DNA of 64,000 nucleotides, from assembly GCA_038501625.1 (NCBI GenBank), contig JAZAYU010000052.1:4245955-4309954 (forward strand). The letters run 5' to 3'. Below the pieces are notes generated by a model. That model saw only the letters and a list, made by a program, of their open reading frames with translations. It was not told the DNA's origin and did no database searches. Made by a program: the position numbers and the translations under genes. Position 1 is the first letter of the stretch; each line of letters opens with the position of its first letter. Origin of the DNA: Corbicula japonica. Lineage: Eukaryota > Mollusca > Bivalvia > Venerida > Cyrenidae. Positions 46,748 to 59,880 of the stretch are shown here, piece by piece.

Positions 46748-46800
46748 ATCTGGCTCCAAGATCATGAAACTAAGATTGTAGACCAGTCAAAAATCGCAAG
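46748..46800. mobile_element. Family B MITE, left fragment
   Basis: GGCTCCAAGATCATGAAACT then GACCAGTCAAAAATCGCAAG. Confidence 0.55.
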
Positions 46801-47691
46801 TACTTTGCCCTACATTACATTTTAACGACACATCTCAAAATGAACTTTCAAGTAGGAAATTATCTTTACCACCAATTACATTGAGATACACCGAGTCTAT
46901 TGTTAAAAATTAAGGTATTCTTGCAATACAAGCAAATGAACTTGATAACATCGATACTGTTGAAATCGATAACTAACTAGTCAATATTCATAGTAAGAAC
47001 AATAATGATTTTTAACAATCGCTTGGGAAGGGCTGTCTCTAATGTTGGCATAACTTGTATCTCAGCCCATTTGCTGTTTTAATTTATTCACTTGAATGTA
47101 AGTTTACATGTGAGTGTTATATTAAAATAACAATAAAATAAGTTTAAAAATATAATTTTAAACGAAACATGAGGATAAGGATTATTTTATCGACAAAATT
47201 CTTACCTTAATTTGAAATTATTGAGGTAGATGAAAAGGGAACTTTGAAAGCCACCGAACACAACAACTATGAAAATAGTGCAAGCTCTGTTTGATTAAGC
47301 CTATTCATGGGCAGTAATAGAAATGCCCCCATCCATGGTTGAAGGACACATTTGAAAGGAACATATTATCTCCCCCAAATGAGATCAAAGATATAAAGTT
47401 AACGAGTCTTTTATCGACAATACAAAGAAACAGTAAAAAATCACCTGTTCTGTATAACCTCGAAATTTTACGTCAGAGAAAGGACATCCAAGATTATGTT
47501 TGAAATGATGAAATTAGAGCCAAGCTAAACGAAACGATATTATATCAAAATCTAAACTTATCCCTTATGTGTTTTACTAAGAAATCAGTTAGTATTTATT
47601 GCATGTTTATTGCAAGTTTCAGAGCAAACACTCAATTATCAAGCCAATAAAGTCCCGATACGAATGTGTATACTTAAAAAAGTTGATAAGT
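46801..47691. other. Intergenic, no gene recognised
   Basis: Contains the inverse copy (47246-47332) of the repeat at 23331. Otherwise unremarkable AT-rich DNA. Confidence 0.4.
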
Positions 47692-48232
47692 GTATGCACA
47701 TCAGGAATCGCCACACTCACAAAACACCCCCTACACAGCGAAAAGAAGAGAAGAGAGAGCATTTTTGTTGTAAGTATGTGAATTCAAATAAGACGCCACA
47801 AACAATTAACGAAAAAACAGAACCCTTAGAGTTACCGCCTTGGAACGGTCAGTGGCAAAACAAATTGCAACTAGAGGTTTAAACCACGTTCTAGGGTGCA
47901 CCTACCTCACACTTGCCCCAACAGGTTCTCATATCACAAAACAAGTACAAATTGTCTTGGTGAAATAACTCCAACCCACCCATCAACTCAACAATGTTGC
48001 ATGCAAAAGCACACACACATATAAAACATAAGATGCTATTAATAGCACTGAAAAGCCAAAGGGGCGGGAATGATCCTACCGAGACCAGAGCACCTGGTGC
48101 TTGTGTTTTGTGACTGGTCGCCATTTCAGCCAATCAGATGCTTGAGATTTGAGACTGGTTTCCATGCTCAGTTTTATAACCTTGGGCACTGGAGTCAAAT
48201 CAGCAAAAACTCGATGACAGGGATAAAAGAAT
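47692..48232. repeat. Dispersed ~450-bp repeat, copy 1, carrying a half MITE
   Basis: Shares long blocks with 58412-58858, including GTTACCGCCTTGGAACGGTC, 'GGTTTAAACCA.GTTCTAGGG' and CAACTCCAACCCAC. Copy 1 alone contains the family B half-element at about 48100-48191. Open frames here are not coding. Confidence 0.8.
48100..48191. mobile_element. Family B MITE, right half, with empty site in the other repeat copy
   Basis: GACTGGTCGCCATTTCAGCC to TTTTATAACCTTGGGCACTG. Copy 2 of the host repeat runs straight through (GAGCTCCTGGAGTAAAATCA). Confidence 0.82.
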
Positions 48233-48552
48233 TCGTGATGTTAAGTTGCTCGCTACACACGAGAAGGTACTGTCTGGATTCAAGTGATTTTGGGAGTAAT
48301 AAAACACTTCAACTAAAATAAAATACTAAAAAATTACTTCACATTTTGTGAAGCCATTCCGGTAGCTGTTCTTGGCGAGTGCCAAACATTTACACACCTG
48401 TGCGATGGGAGTGCTGTTTTGAAACCACTGAGCATCTTTAAAACGAGTCATTCATTAAATAAAACAGACCAAGGCTTGGAATTTGAACTGGTTGTTGTAG
48501 GAAGACAGGACTATACGATACTTATAAAAAAAGGAATAAATTTGCAGTACTA

Positions 48553-49773
48553 CACTAGTCAAAAGTTCTAAGTGCACACTTGATAAATGTTAATTTTTCC
48601 AATAATTTGATTGAATCTTTCAAAATAGTGTAAATTACAATGAAGAAGAATCAATATTCTATTAAAGCACACCAAACATTTTAAGTCTGCTTAACCAGAT
48701 TAAAAAATAATAATATTTTAGCTCACTTGTTCTCAGAAAGAAATTCTCAAGTTAATTATCATTGCATCGGCTATCATTTTTGATCGTTTTCTCATCTCTG
48801 TATAATTTAAATTTCACGCAGATTTAAAGGAAATACTGTAGTTTGCCATTCCATTGCACTGAAATAGCTTTCTGTAGCTTTGTAATGGTCTGCTGGGCAC
48901 GATGCGCCAACATACTCAACTTTATTTTATCCATAACGTTTTTACAGGATTTCAAAGAGAAAATTCCTTTGTTCACACAATGTTTTGTGCCAAAAGTTTT
49001 TGAATTGTCTAGCAGTTTGGGATGATACAATTTTCTATGATAGATGTGTAACAGCCTTTCCAAACGAAAAAAATGTATTATATTTCGGTAAAATTGACCA
49101 GTTTTCGGATACGCCTTTTGACCGAATAAGCGTCATTTTCGAATAATTCGATATTGAAGTTTATTGAATTTCTATAAATTTTAGTTTTAAATTTTTATTT
49201 ATTGGACACTTATCCAACAAATTTTACACTTATTTTTTCGAGTTTACGTTGTTTTACGTAAATATTTAATGACGTAATTGAGTAACATCAGCGTGCAACG
49301 TAAGCAACGTAATCAATCTAGAAAAAAAATCGTTTGATTTTCTTCTTAAATTAATAAAATATGCAAAAAAAAGGTATTTCTTTTGCATTTACGAAAACCG
49401 TCAAGATTTCTTTACAACAAATTTGAAGTTGTGCCTGTGAAAAGAATTTTGACGGCAATGTCGTTGTCTGCTGACGTCAACCGTTCCATGGTTACAATTT
49501 GTTGGTGTGTTTTTCGTGTTTGTCTTGAGTCGGTGAACATGTGAAAAACAAAAGCGATTGTAAAAAAATAAATTTCGCTTGCCGCACGGGGATAATGCAT
49601 AAAAAGCGTATGCCGACGTGGATGACGTAAAACGTAAAACATATGCACGGTTTTCAAAAAATTATTGTTGTTTGATCATTATTAACTTTAAGTCAAACTT
49701 TCATTCTATTTGAATAAGTTTACTTTAAGATATTCAAAATTGAAAAGTGTGCACTTAGAACTTTTGACCAGTG
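48553..49773. mobile_element. 1.2-kb Tc1/mariner-like non-autonomous element
   Basis: 29-bp inverted repeats differing at one base: the left starts CACTAGTCAAAAGTTCTAAG, the right is the inverse starting CACTGGTCAAAAGTTCTAAG. TA flanks at 48551-48552 and 49774-49775. Internal frames are short; no DDE motif was recognised, although a minus-strand frame at 48824-49063 could be a decayed C-terminal piece. Confidence 0.85.
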
Positions 49774-49775
49774 TA

Positions 49776-50107
49776 TGAGTATTTTACGTTATATTTTGAC
49801 ATTAAATTTTTACAGTATTGAGTGAAACTTTCGCGTTTAACTCGCCGTAGTTTGTTATCTTGTGGCACTTGAAGAACAAAGTCATTATCTATTTTAATTA
49901 CTAGAGATCTGATATGTTTCATTTTTTCAAAGGTTTTGAATTTCCGGAGATACAAACGAAATACTTAGTCCACCTCTCGTAAAAAATTCTTTACCGTGAG
50001 CTGTATGTGGGAGTGCCACCTGTACTTGGGAGAGCCGGTACCAGGGTGTGCGTTTTCAATCAATGATCGCTGCTAAACTGTTCTGCTTCATCGCAATATA
50101 TTTGACC
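49776..50107. other. Intergenic, no gene recognised
   Basis: No repeat or exon recognised. Confidence 0.35.
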
Positions 50108-50222
50108 TATACCCAAGATTATAAAACCAGATTCAAATCTCATGCATCTGATTGGATGAAATGGAGATCAGTGTTTATTTGCTCGAGACTGGTCTCCAAA
50201 CTCAGTTTTATAATCTGGCCCT
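50108..50222. mobile_element. Family B palindromic MITE, diverged
   Basis: TACCCAAGATTATAAAACCA to CAGTTTTATAATCTGG; the right arm is shortened. Confidence 0.7.
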
Positions 50223-50589
50223 ACATATCTATTTATATAAAGACCAAAAAATCTTTACATGTATCAACGACGTTTATCTTTTTAAAAAGATACTAGTATT
50301 TCTTTTCTTTTTTTAAATTAATTGTACCTTTCATTTACTTCGTTGATTACAGCATATATGATGTAAACGTACTATTTTAACTGAATTGATGATAGCCTGT
50401 TTTTGATGTTGTTATTTTTTTGTTTAAATTAGCTGAGCATATGCAGGGGTGGATCCAGAGGGTGTTCGGTGGGGTCGCTCGCACACCCTTTTGGGCAGCA
50501 ATATTTAATTTTCATGGGTATTGTGGCCATAAAAATGGAAATTATCATGCAACTACAGTAAGACTGTCCCTACCGAACCCCTTTCTGGA

Positions 50590-53500
50590 AGAATCAAACA
50601 AAGATTGAAATTAAGTTAAAACATTGAAAGGAAGGAGGAAACACAGAAAGAAATTAAGAATGAAACAATGATTGAAATTAAGAATGAAACGTTGAAAGGA
50701 AAAAAGGAAACAAAGAAAGAAATTAAGAATGAAACAAAGATTGAAGTTAAGAATGAAACATTGAAAGGAAGAAGGAAACACAGAAAGAGATTAAGAATGA
50801 TTCAAAGACTGAAATTAAGAATGAAACATTAAAAAGAAGAAGGAAACAAAGAAAGAAATTTAAAATGAAACAAAGATTGAAGTTAAAAATGAAAAATTGA
50901 AAGGCGGAAGGAAACACAGAAAGAAACAAACACTGAAATAAGTAATTTAACAAAAAATGAAACAATTGAATGAAACAAGGAATGAAGAAAAGAATGAAAC
51001 GCGGTAGAAATAAAAATTAAGAAACAAAGAATAAAGTAATGAGTTAAAGTATGACTGAAACAAAGTTTAAAAGTAAGAATAAATAAGCGGTAAAATTAGA
51101 AAGAAACAAAACAATGCAATTAACCAAAAATCAACAAAGAATGAAATATAGAATGAAATTCAGACTGAAACAAAGAATGATATTAAGAAAGAAATAATAA
51201 ATGACACATTGATTAAATTTATAAAGAATGAAAGAAAGATTGAAAAACGAATACAATTTAAGCGTAATAAAAGTTAAAATTAAGTTTTAAAATAAGAATT
51301 TAACGCCGATCATGTAATATTGTGTCTGCCATAGTGCTGTATGTATCCATTGCCCTCCACTGGAGGTCCAATTGAGGTCCGCAACATGCAGCATATTTAT
51401 CTTTCGAATACGGTAAACATATAAATAACAATAACTTTAAGGATAGAAACTAAACTGATTTAATGAAATGAAGTATGTAGCAAGAAAGAAATAGGTTTAA
51501 ACAGTATTTAGTCAATCAATTGCACATATAATGAAATAATACAATGAGTAAATGTCATGTTATGGATTAAAGAATAAGCGAAAACGCTTATTTATCCTTT
51601 TCTCCATGAAATGGTGAGGAGGATAATACTGAGATGTAGAGATAGAGAGAGAAAGAGACAGAGAGAGAAAGCGAGAAAGAAATTAGGAATGAGACATTTG
51701 AAAGAAAAATGAAACAAAGGATAAAATTAAAAATGAAACATTGAAGGGAAAAACGAAGCATAAGACAAAATTAAGACTGAAATAAAGAGTAAGGTAAAGA
51801 ATGAACCATTCCAAGCAAATATGTAATGAAGAAAGGAACGAAATTAAGAATGCAAAACAGTAATGAAATTAAGAATGAAACTATGAAGGAAAGAATGAAA
51901 CATTGAAAGGAAGAAGGAAACAAAGAAAAAATTAAGAATCAAACAAAGATTGAAATAAAGTTAAAACATTGAAAGGAGGGAGGAAACACAGAAAGAAATT
52001 AAGAATGAAACAATGATTGAAATTAAGAATGAAACGTTGAAAGGCAAAAAAGGAAACAAAGAATGAAGTTAAGAATGAAACAAAGATTGAAGTTCAGAAT
52101 GAAACATTGAAAGGAAGAAGGAAAAACAGAAAGAGATTAAGAATGAATCAAAGACTGAAATTAAGAATGAAACATTAAAAGGAAGAAGGAAACAAAGAAA
52201 GAAATTTAAAATGAAACAAAGATTGAAGTTAAAAATGAAACATTGAAAAGGAGGAAGGAAACACAGAAAGAAACAAATAATGAAATAAGTAATTTAACAA
52301 AAAATGAAACAATTGAATGAAACAAGAAATGAAGAAAAGAATGAAACGCGGCAGAAATAAAAAATTAAGAAACAAAGAATGAAGTAATGAGTTAAAGTAT
52401 AACTAAAACAAAGTTTAAAAGTAAGAATAAATAAGCGGTAAAATTAGAAGGAAACAAAACAATGCAATTAACCAAACATCAACAAAGAATGAAACATAGA
52501 ATGAAATTCAGACTGAAACAAAGAATGAAATTAAGAAAGAAATAATAAATGATACATTGATTAAATTTATAAAGAATGAAAGAAAGATTGAAAAACGAAT
52601 ACAATTTAAGCGTAATAAAAGTTAAAATTAAGTTTTAAGATAAGAATTTAACGCCGATCATGTAATATTGTGTATGCCAAAGTGCTGTATGTGTCCCTTG
52701 CCCTCCACTGGAGGTCCAGTGGAGGTCCGCAACATACAGCATATTTATCTCTCGAATACGGTAAACATATAAATAACAATAACTTTAAGGATAGAAACTA
52801 AAATGATTTAATGAAATGACGTATGTAGCAAGAAAGAAATAGGTTTAAACAGTATTTAGTTAATCATTTGCATATATAATGAAATAATACAATGAGTAAA
52901 TGTCATATTATGGATTAAAGAATAAGCGAAAACGCTTATCTATCCTTTTCTCCATGAAATGGTGAGGAGGACAATACTGAGATGTAGGGATTGAGAGAGA
53001 AAGAGACAGAGAGTGAAAGCCAGACAGAAATAAGGAATGAGACATTTGAAAGAAGAATGAAACAAAGGATAAAATTAAACGAACCATTGAATGGAAAAAC
53101 GAAGCATAAGACAAAATTTAGACTGAAATAAAGAGTAAGGTAAAGAATGAACCATTCCAAGCAAATATGTAATGAAGAAAGGAACGAAATTAAGAATGCA
53201 AAACAGTAATGAAATTAAGAATGAACCTATAAAGGAAAGAATGAAACATTGAAAGGAAGAAGGAAACAAAGAAAGAAATTTAAAATGAAACAAAGATTGA
53301 AGTTAAAAATGAAACATTGAAAGGAGGAAGGAAACACAGAAAGAAACAAACACTGAAATAAGTAATTTAACAAAAAATGAAACAATTGAATGAAACAAGG
53401 AATGAAGAAAAGAATGAAAGGCGGCAGAAATGAAAATTAAGAAACAAAGAATGAAGTAATGAGTTAACGTATGGCTGAAACAAAGTTTAAAAGTAAGAAT

Positions 53501-54415
53501 AAATAAGCGGTAAAATTAGAAAGAAACAAAACAATGCCAAAAAAAAATGCGACAGAAACAAATAAATATTTTAAGAATTAACGTTAAAAGATAAAATGTA
53601 ACAATGAGTGGAACTAAACCGTAAACAAATAATGAATCAACAAGCAACAACATTGAAATGAAGAACGAAATGACGATTGAATTTAAGAATAAGTCACTGA
53701 AGGAAAGAATGAAACTAATAATGAAACAAAGAAACCGAAGAAATGAAAGAAAGATATAAATCAGAAGGAACAAAGCAAGGAGAAATATAAAGAAATAATA
53801 TATCAATAAAAACAAAGAATGAAACAAGTACATGTAATGAGACACAGTGTGAAACAAAGAGTTAAATTTAGAAAGAAAAAAGCAATGGAACAAATAACGA
53901 AATTACGCGTAAAAAATAAATCAATCATTTAACAAAAATGACTTTAACAGTCCAACAAAGGATGGCACAAATTATCAAATCGAGAAAGAAACAAATAATA
54001 AAACAAAAAAAAACGAAATGAAAAGTAAAAAAAAATGAACCAAAAATAAAATTCAGAATGAGACAAAGCATGAAACTTAAAATGAAATTCATAAAAAAAA
54101 GAAGGAACGAATATATTAAACAAAACATTAGAAAGATACAAAAAACGAAACAAGGAATGCAACAAAGAATAAAAAAATAATAAATCAAAGATTACAATTA
54201 AAAATAAAAAAAGAAATTACGAATAACAAAAAAAAAGAAAAAAAATAAGAAGGAACGGGAAAAAAGAAAAGAGAGAAACAAAAACAAAAAATGAAATAAA
54301 GAAAGAAATTGACAAGCAAAGAATGAAATAAGAACAAAAAATAGGAATGAAACTGAAAATGAAACTACGACATGAAACAAAGAATTAAAGAAAGAATGAA
54401 AGAGGATAGATCAAA
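50590..54415 (+). repeat. Purine-rich repeat block with a 1.35-kb tandem duplication
   Basis: Nearly 4 kb of A/G-rich plus strand built from short units such as GAATGAAACAAAGAATGAAA and AACATTGAAAGGAAGAAGGA. Two long units (about 50600-51945 and 51946-53235) match over their length: the landmark CGCCGATCATGTAATATTGT is at 51304 and 52652. A third, internally deleted copy continues to about 53530, then only irregular purine repeats. Minus-strand open frames rich in Phe, Leu and Ser are by-products. Confidence 0.88.
51571..51592. repeat. Short hairpin in the purine block
   Basis: AATAAGCG-AAAA-CGCTTATT is a perfect 8-bp stem. It recurs at 52921-52940 with one mismatch. Confidence 0.7.
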
Positions 54416-56884
54416 CTACACGACTGGATTTTTAATGCGGCTTGTGAAGAACATGCAATAAGTCATATACAATATACAAATTTAACATACATAAAAAAAG
54501 CACTAAAACGACAGTAAACCTGTTAGCATTGAAGTTTGTACTGTATATGACGTGTCACATGTGCTTTACAAAAGGTCCCAAGCCCTTAAACGCAGAGGGA
54601 AAATTAGTCAAGATACATTAATATCTACCATGAAAGAAAAACACAAAAACTTGCAATGCATAATTGTGCATGCAAGTTCTACGGACAACATATAATAAGC
54701 CGTGGAAAGAAACAAAGACTGATATAAAGAATGACGAATATAGCAAAGAAGGAAACGAAATATAGAACTAAAAGGGACGAAATAGATAAAAGAACGAAGT
54801 TGCAGAAGATGAAAGCATTATGCCCATCGATGGTCTTCTGATGGCGTTTCTCTCTGGTTTAGAATAAATTGGCGTTAACAACTATCCTTGCTGTAACGAA
54901 AGCAAAGAGAAAGATCAGGAGCCAATATCACTTCATGCCAAAACAAAATGCTAAACTTATTATCGTTTTATACTGGCGGCGAGGCTAACAGTCTTTAAAG
55001 CTGGTATTCAAAAGCAGGCATCCTAAGCAGACACGCAGATTTCAACTTTGATATATCATTTAGGCTATATGCATATCCAAATGTGCGAGGTTCTATAGTA
55101 ACCATGAGAAAAGACGGAAACTGGTGCATGCAATCACAACATTTTACGAATCCTGGTCGCTTTCGAGTGTACTTTTTAATCGCTCAGGCTAGAAACTCCT
55201 CTTAAAATTGAAGAACAACTCGCTGAGAGTTACGATACTGACCTAATAACACATCACTTTTTATGCATAGATAGCCCTGCGGTTAAAGAAATAGTTCAAA
55301 TAATGCCATTCTCCCCATTATATTATTAACAAAACCGACAGAAATGCCTGAATAATAACATAAATTCATTGAAAAATCACAAAACTCTATAATCCCTGAA
55401 AATTATTTCGATTCGGCTAGTTGTCCAGCTGGTTTTTCCCACCATTTATAAAAAGAACAATTACATGTGCTCTAACAATAAACGTCTACTTGTACAATGT
55501 ATATTAAAGCCCCAGCCCAAAACTTAAGTTTTCAATACGGCAGCAGACGACAAAGAAATTAAATGTGCACAGATGAAAAGCTAAACGACTTCAATTATAT
55601 TTAAGAACATGTAAACTTTCATACATAAACCTAATTTAACAAGCGCGGCATATTTGTTTACATCCCGCGTAATGTCGCTCGAAAAAAGTGCGGAACATTT
55701 TCTTTAAGTTAATTATTTCTATTATTTGCCGGTCAAATTTTTACGTTTTTTGTGGCATTTATCTAACATTATTTTCACTACATTAATTTTAAAAGGCCTC
55801 AATCTATTGATATGTAACGATATGTACGGGTAGACTTTTACACAAATAGCGCTTATGAGAATTTCAAGTGATATTGCCTCTACTGGGGAGAAAACCCGTA
55901 CGTACTGTCACGCCAAGCCATGCAATTCCGACAACGCTACCGAGTGAACTGGCCGGGACAACCTCAGAAAAGTTGAATCGAATTACCCTGATTCAAAAAA
56001 CAAATTTTCAAATTAAGGGATCCCCGAAAGGATTCATGTTCGTGGAAGTAAGATACATGAGGGTGAGATAAGTAACCAACTAACAAACCTTCAGGCATAA
56101 AAGAACATATCTAAGCACCGGATAGGCGACATCGCCTAGCCAAGTGTACTATACATGGTAACAGATCGTGCTATCCAACTTCTCATAGAGAAATGTCCAG
56201 GCATCGGCTATTTACAATAACTATTCACAAATGACCGATGACTGGTGCTAATCCATATGTTTTGCCTTGGTATGCATAATAATATGCAATATTTTCGACT
56301 GCCAAAACAGATCATTGGATTATTTCACATGGATCAGCAAGAATTTTTAAAGTCTACTGTTTCAATGGTTTTTTGCATCAATGTAATTACTACGCGTTTT
56401 AATCACCATATTTTTTCAATATATGCATATATACATGTATAATGATGACATCTTGCGTGACACACAAGTACGTGTGCCGCTCTATTTACAATTTGTTTTT
56501 CATATGCAGATCTATATGTTATTAACAATTATATAGACGTATTTTATATGAATTAAATTAGAAAACTGTAATACTTGTTTCTGATCATTAAATATTACAT
56601 ATACTCAATGGCAGTATATTTCATTTTATCGATGTGTCACTTTGCTGATTTTGCAGCAAAGCATTATCTATTCCGCGGCCCATACGTTCAAATCGCTTAT
56701 AACCGCCTGTTAAAAATATGGTTATCAGCTAAAGAATTTACAAATTTTACAACGCCATGTCCTCTTGATGAGTATTGATCACTAGAAAAATATTTAATTT
56801 CCCCACGTCTGCCATACTATATGGTCATTCTTGATAAGTTTATCCGGATTTTGAGGGGTTTTCTTTTTTGCTTATATCGTGTTT
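54416..56884. other. Intergenic, no supported gene
   Basis: No repeat family stands out. A frame at 55868-56071 includes a good GTAAGA donor-like site at 56048, but no acceptor, ATG or partner exon supports it. Confidence 0.4.
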
Positions 56885-58262
56885 ACCGACTTTGAGGCGG
56901 ACTTGGTTTCCGAATCTTCTGACGCCTCAAATGTGGTGCACAAATACGTATGGTCCCTGGCCATAAATCCTCCATATTTCAAAAATATCCGAACTTCGAG
57001 CAAAAAGTTCTTTATTACTGAATTTCTGGAATTTAAGGATTTTTTCGCTTATCGTATCTACCGACTTTTAAGGCGCACTTGTTTTCCGACATGTTTGATG
57101 CCTAAAATTTGGTGCACGAATTGTTATGGTCCCTGACAATAAATTCTCTAAGTTTGAGAGATATTCGAGCTTTAAACAAATGTTCGCTTTTACCGAAAAT
57201 TTGGAGATAACTTTTTTTCTCGCTTTTAGCGAGTTTACGGACCTTGAGGCGCATTTGATTCCTCATACTTTTAACGCCTGAAATTTAGTGCAATTCTTAT
57301 GGTCCCTGACCATAAATCCTCCAACTTTGAAAGATATCCGAGATTCGAGCAAAAGGTTCTCTCTTAATGAATATCTGCATTTGAAGGATTTATTTTTCGG
57401 TTAAAGGGTGTGAACCGACCTTGGGGCGCATTTTGTTCCGGACACATTTGAAGTCTTAAATAAGTTGAGCGAATTCTTATGGTCCTTTTTTCCCGCTTAC
57501 ATCGTGGTTACCGACCTTGAGGCGCACCTAGTTCCCGACGCTTTTGACACCTGAAATTTGGTACACGAATACTTATGGTCTCTGACCATAAATCCTCAAA
57601 CTTTGACAGATATACGAGATTTGAGCAATGACTTTTCCATTACCGGATATCTTCATTTGTAGGTATTTTTAGGTGTTAACCGACCTTGGGGAGGATTTGG
57701 TTCCTGACACTTTTAACGCCTTAAATTCGATGAACAAATTTTTATTTCCCTGACAATAAATCCTTCGAATAAGGAGGTATCCGCGCTTTGAGCAAAACGT
57801 TCTAACTTACTGAATATCTTGATTCTAAGGGTTTATTTTTTCGCTTATAGCATGTTTACCGACCCTGGGGCGCATTAGGTTTCCAACACTGTTAACGCCT
57901 GACTATTAATCCTCCCGAGTTTTGGAGATATCCGAGATTTGAGCAAACTCTCTTACCGAATATCTGGATCTTAAGGATTTTTTTCGGTAACAGGGAGTTA
58001 ACCGACCTTGGGGCAACACTTTTTTAGCCTGCAAATTGGTGCACGAATTCGTATGGTCCCTTAAAATAAATCCTTAAAGTCGGAGAGTTTTCCGAGCTTT
58101 GAGCAAAAAGTACTCTCTTACCGAATATCTGGATTGTTTTCACTATAACGTGTTCAACGACATTGAGGGGCACTTAGTTTCCGACGCCTGAAATTTGATG
58201 CACTAATTCTTATGATCCATGACCATAAATCCTCCAAGTCTAAGAGATATCTGAGTTTAAAA
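56885..58262 (+). repeat. Degenerate ~177-bp satellite-like tandem array
   Basis: The landmark ACCGACCTTGAGGCGCA(T/C)TT recurs at about 56885, 57060, 57237, 57415, 57509, 57680, 57859, 57990 and 58152. Most steps are 171-179 bp, with shortened units where deletions occurred. Companion blocks are ATGGTCCCTGACCATAAATC and 'GAGATATCCGAG.TT.GAGCAAA'. Confidence 0.88.
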
Positions 58263-58411
58263 TGTATTATAATATTTCTATCTTTAGAGATAAGCAAACA
58301 ATGACCTCCTTTGAAAAATAGCAAATGGTGGAAGGTTTCGAAGGAAGAACATTGTTGTGGTGTAAGACCTGTAAATAAACTTCCCTATATAAACTTTAGT
58401 AAAAAGGTCAA

Positions 58412-58858
58412 ATATGCATATCAGGAATCGCCACATTCAGAAAAAAAGCCTCCCCACACAGTCAAGAAGAAGAGAGAGGAAGAGAGCATTGTTAATAAAA
58501 TTATCAGTTTCAAAAACGGCACCAATAAACAAAAATGAGATCCCGAGGGGTTACCGCCTTGGAACGGTCAGTGGCAAATCAAATTGCCACTGGGGGTTTA
58601 AACCAGGTTCTAGGGTGCACCGACCTCACACTTGCCTCAAAAGGTTCTCGTATCACAAAACAAGAATAAGTTGTCTTGGTGAAACAACTCCAACCCACTT
58701 ATCGGCTCAACAATGTTGCATGCAAAGCTCACAAACATATAAAACATAAGAAGCTAATAGCATTGCAAAGCCAAAGGGCGGGTACTCAATGATCTTACGG
58801 AGACCAGAGCTCCTGGAGTAAAATCAGCAAGAACACGATGACAGGGATAAAAGAAACA
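58412..58858. repeat. Dispersed ~450-bp repeat, copy 2 (empty site)
   Basis: Counterpart of 47692-48232 without the MITE. Its first ~30 bp (ATATGCATATCAGGAATCGC) recur again at 58982. Confidence 0.8.
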
Positions 58859-59092
58859 AATCGAGTTTCTAGGTTCTTTTAAGAAAAGATTTCCCCAAAA
58901 ACCTTCATAAACTCTTAAACCCCTGCCACCGTTGTGCAACCAAAGAGGTAAGCATAATGATCAACTGTAGAAAAAAATGAAATATGCATATCATGAATGG
59001 CCACATTCAGCATACACAGCCTCCCCACACAGAAGGGTTAATCATCAGGCCTGCAGAGTGCTGTAAAATATCATGATGGTAACCTTTCTTTT

Positions 59093-59305
59093 TCAGATGG
59101 TTTTTACGAATAACCGGGAGAAATTAACATTGCCTTTTATTTTCTTAAGTTTATAAATTAAATCTCCATAAAAAACTGGCTGTGAAATACCTTTTTTCAA
59201 TAGTGATTTTAAACTGCACCTGTATTTATGAATAAGATCTGGGTATCGGCGATAAAACTTGCAAAAGTTTTTTCTTAATTTGTGATACCGATAACCGGGG
59301 AACAT
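59093..59305 (-). pseudogene. Fragment of a mobile-element-associated ORF
   Basis: The frame contains FCKFYRRYPDLIHKY, SLKSLLKKGISQPVFYGDL and IYKLKKI. I recognise this pattern from a conserved ORF found repeatedly in bivalve and other invertebrate repeat sequences. Only ~70 codons remain and both ends are lost, so it is a relic. The parent element type is not certain. Confidence 0.4.
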
Positions 59306-59880
59306 CGCCGTGTATATTTCAAAAGGCTGGCAATCATAGCTGGTACCATTTGATAAAGGCTAACTTACAAGCATTTGAAGCTAAGTGTTTCTACTGTCCA
59401 TTTCCAGCAAGAAAAGTAGGAGTCATGTATCAATTTACAGAGATTTGACACCTTGAAACCGGTGGTCTGTTTTTGTCTCTTTTGTGTGAACTTCAAAACT
59501 GTTTTACATATGCCATCCTAAAACCAGTGCCTTTTTATATACTGCATTTCCAAACATAATTTGCCATCAGTGTGTCAGTAAAAGCATTTATTTATTTAAC
59601 ATGTTCTTTTTCGGCCATACTAGCTATTTAATGCCCTCAAAAGGCCTCAAAATTGGGACTATTTAGTGTCAGTCATTGTCTGAGTAGGCCCGAGTAGGAA
59701 CATCCGATGGACTTTTTACAAGTAATTAGCCTATAAGAAAACTTGTGTTTTTCAAAATCTTATATTTTCTGTTTTTGTTCAAAAATATGAAGTTTGCAAT
59801 ATAAATACAAAGTTTCAGCTTTCAGTTGGCAAAAATGAACTCAATATGATGATTTCTCCAACACCACCTATTCTGGTACG
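59306..59880. other. Intergenic, nothing recognised
   Basis: No gene or repeat recognised. Confidence 0.35.

Noticed and set aside
50747..54380. Several Phe/Leu/Ser-rich minus-strand frames resembling membrane proteins.
   Set aside because: They are the complement of A/G-rich simple repeats; the hydrophobicity is a consequence of TTT/CTT/TTC codons.
55868..56071. 67-codon plus-strand frame with a GTAAGA site.
   Set aside because: Starts at a GTG rather than ATG, has no acceptor and no partner exon, and the residues match nothing known to me.
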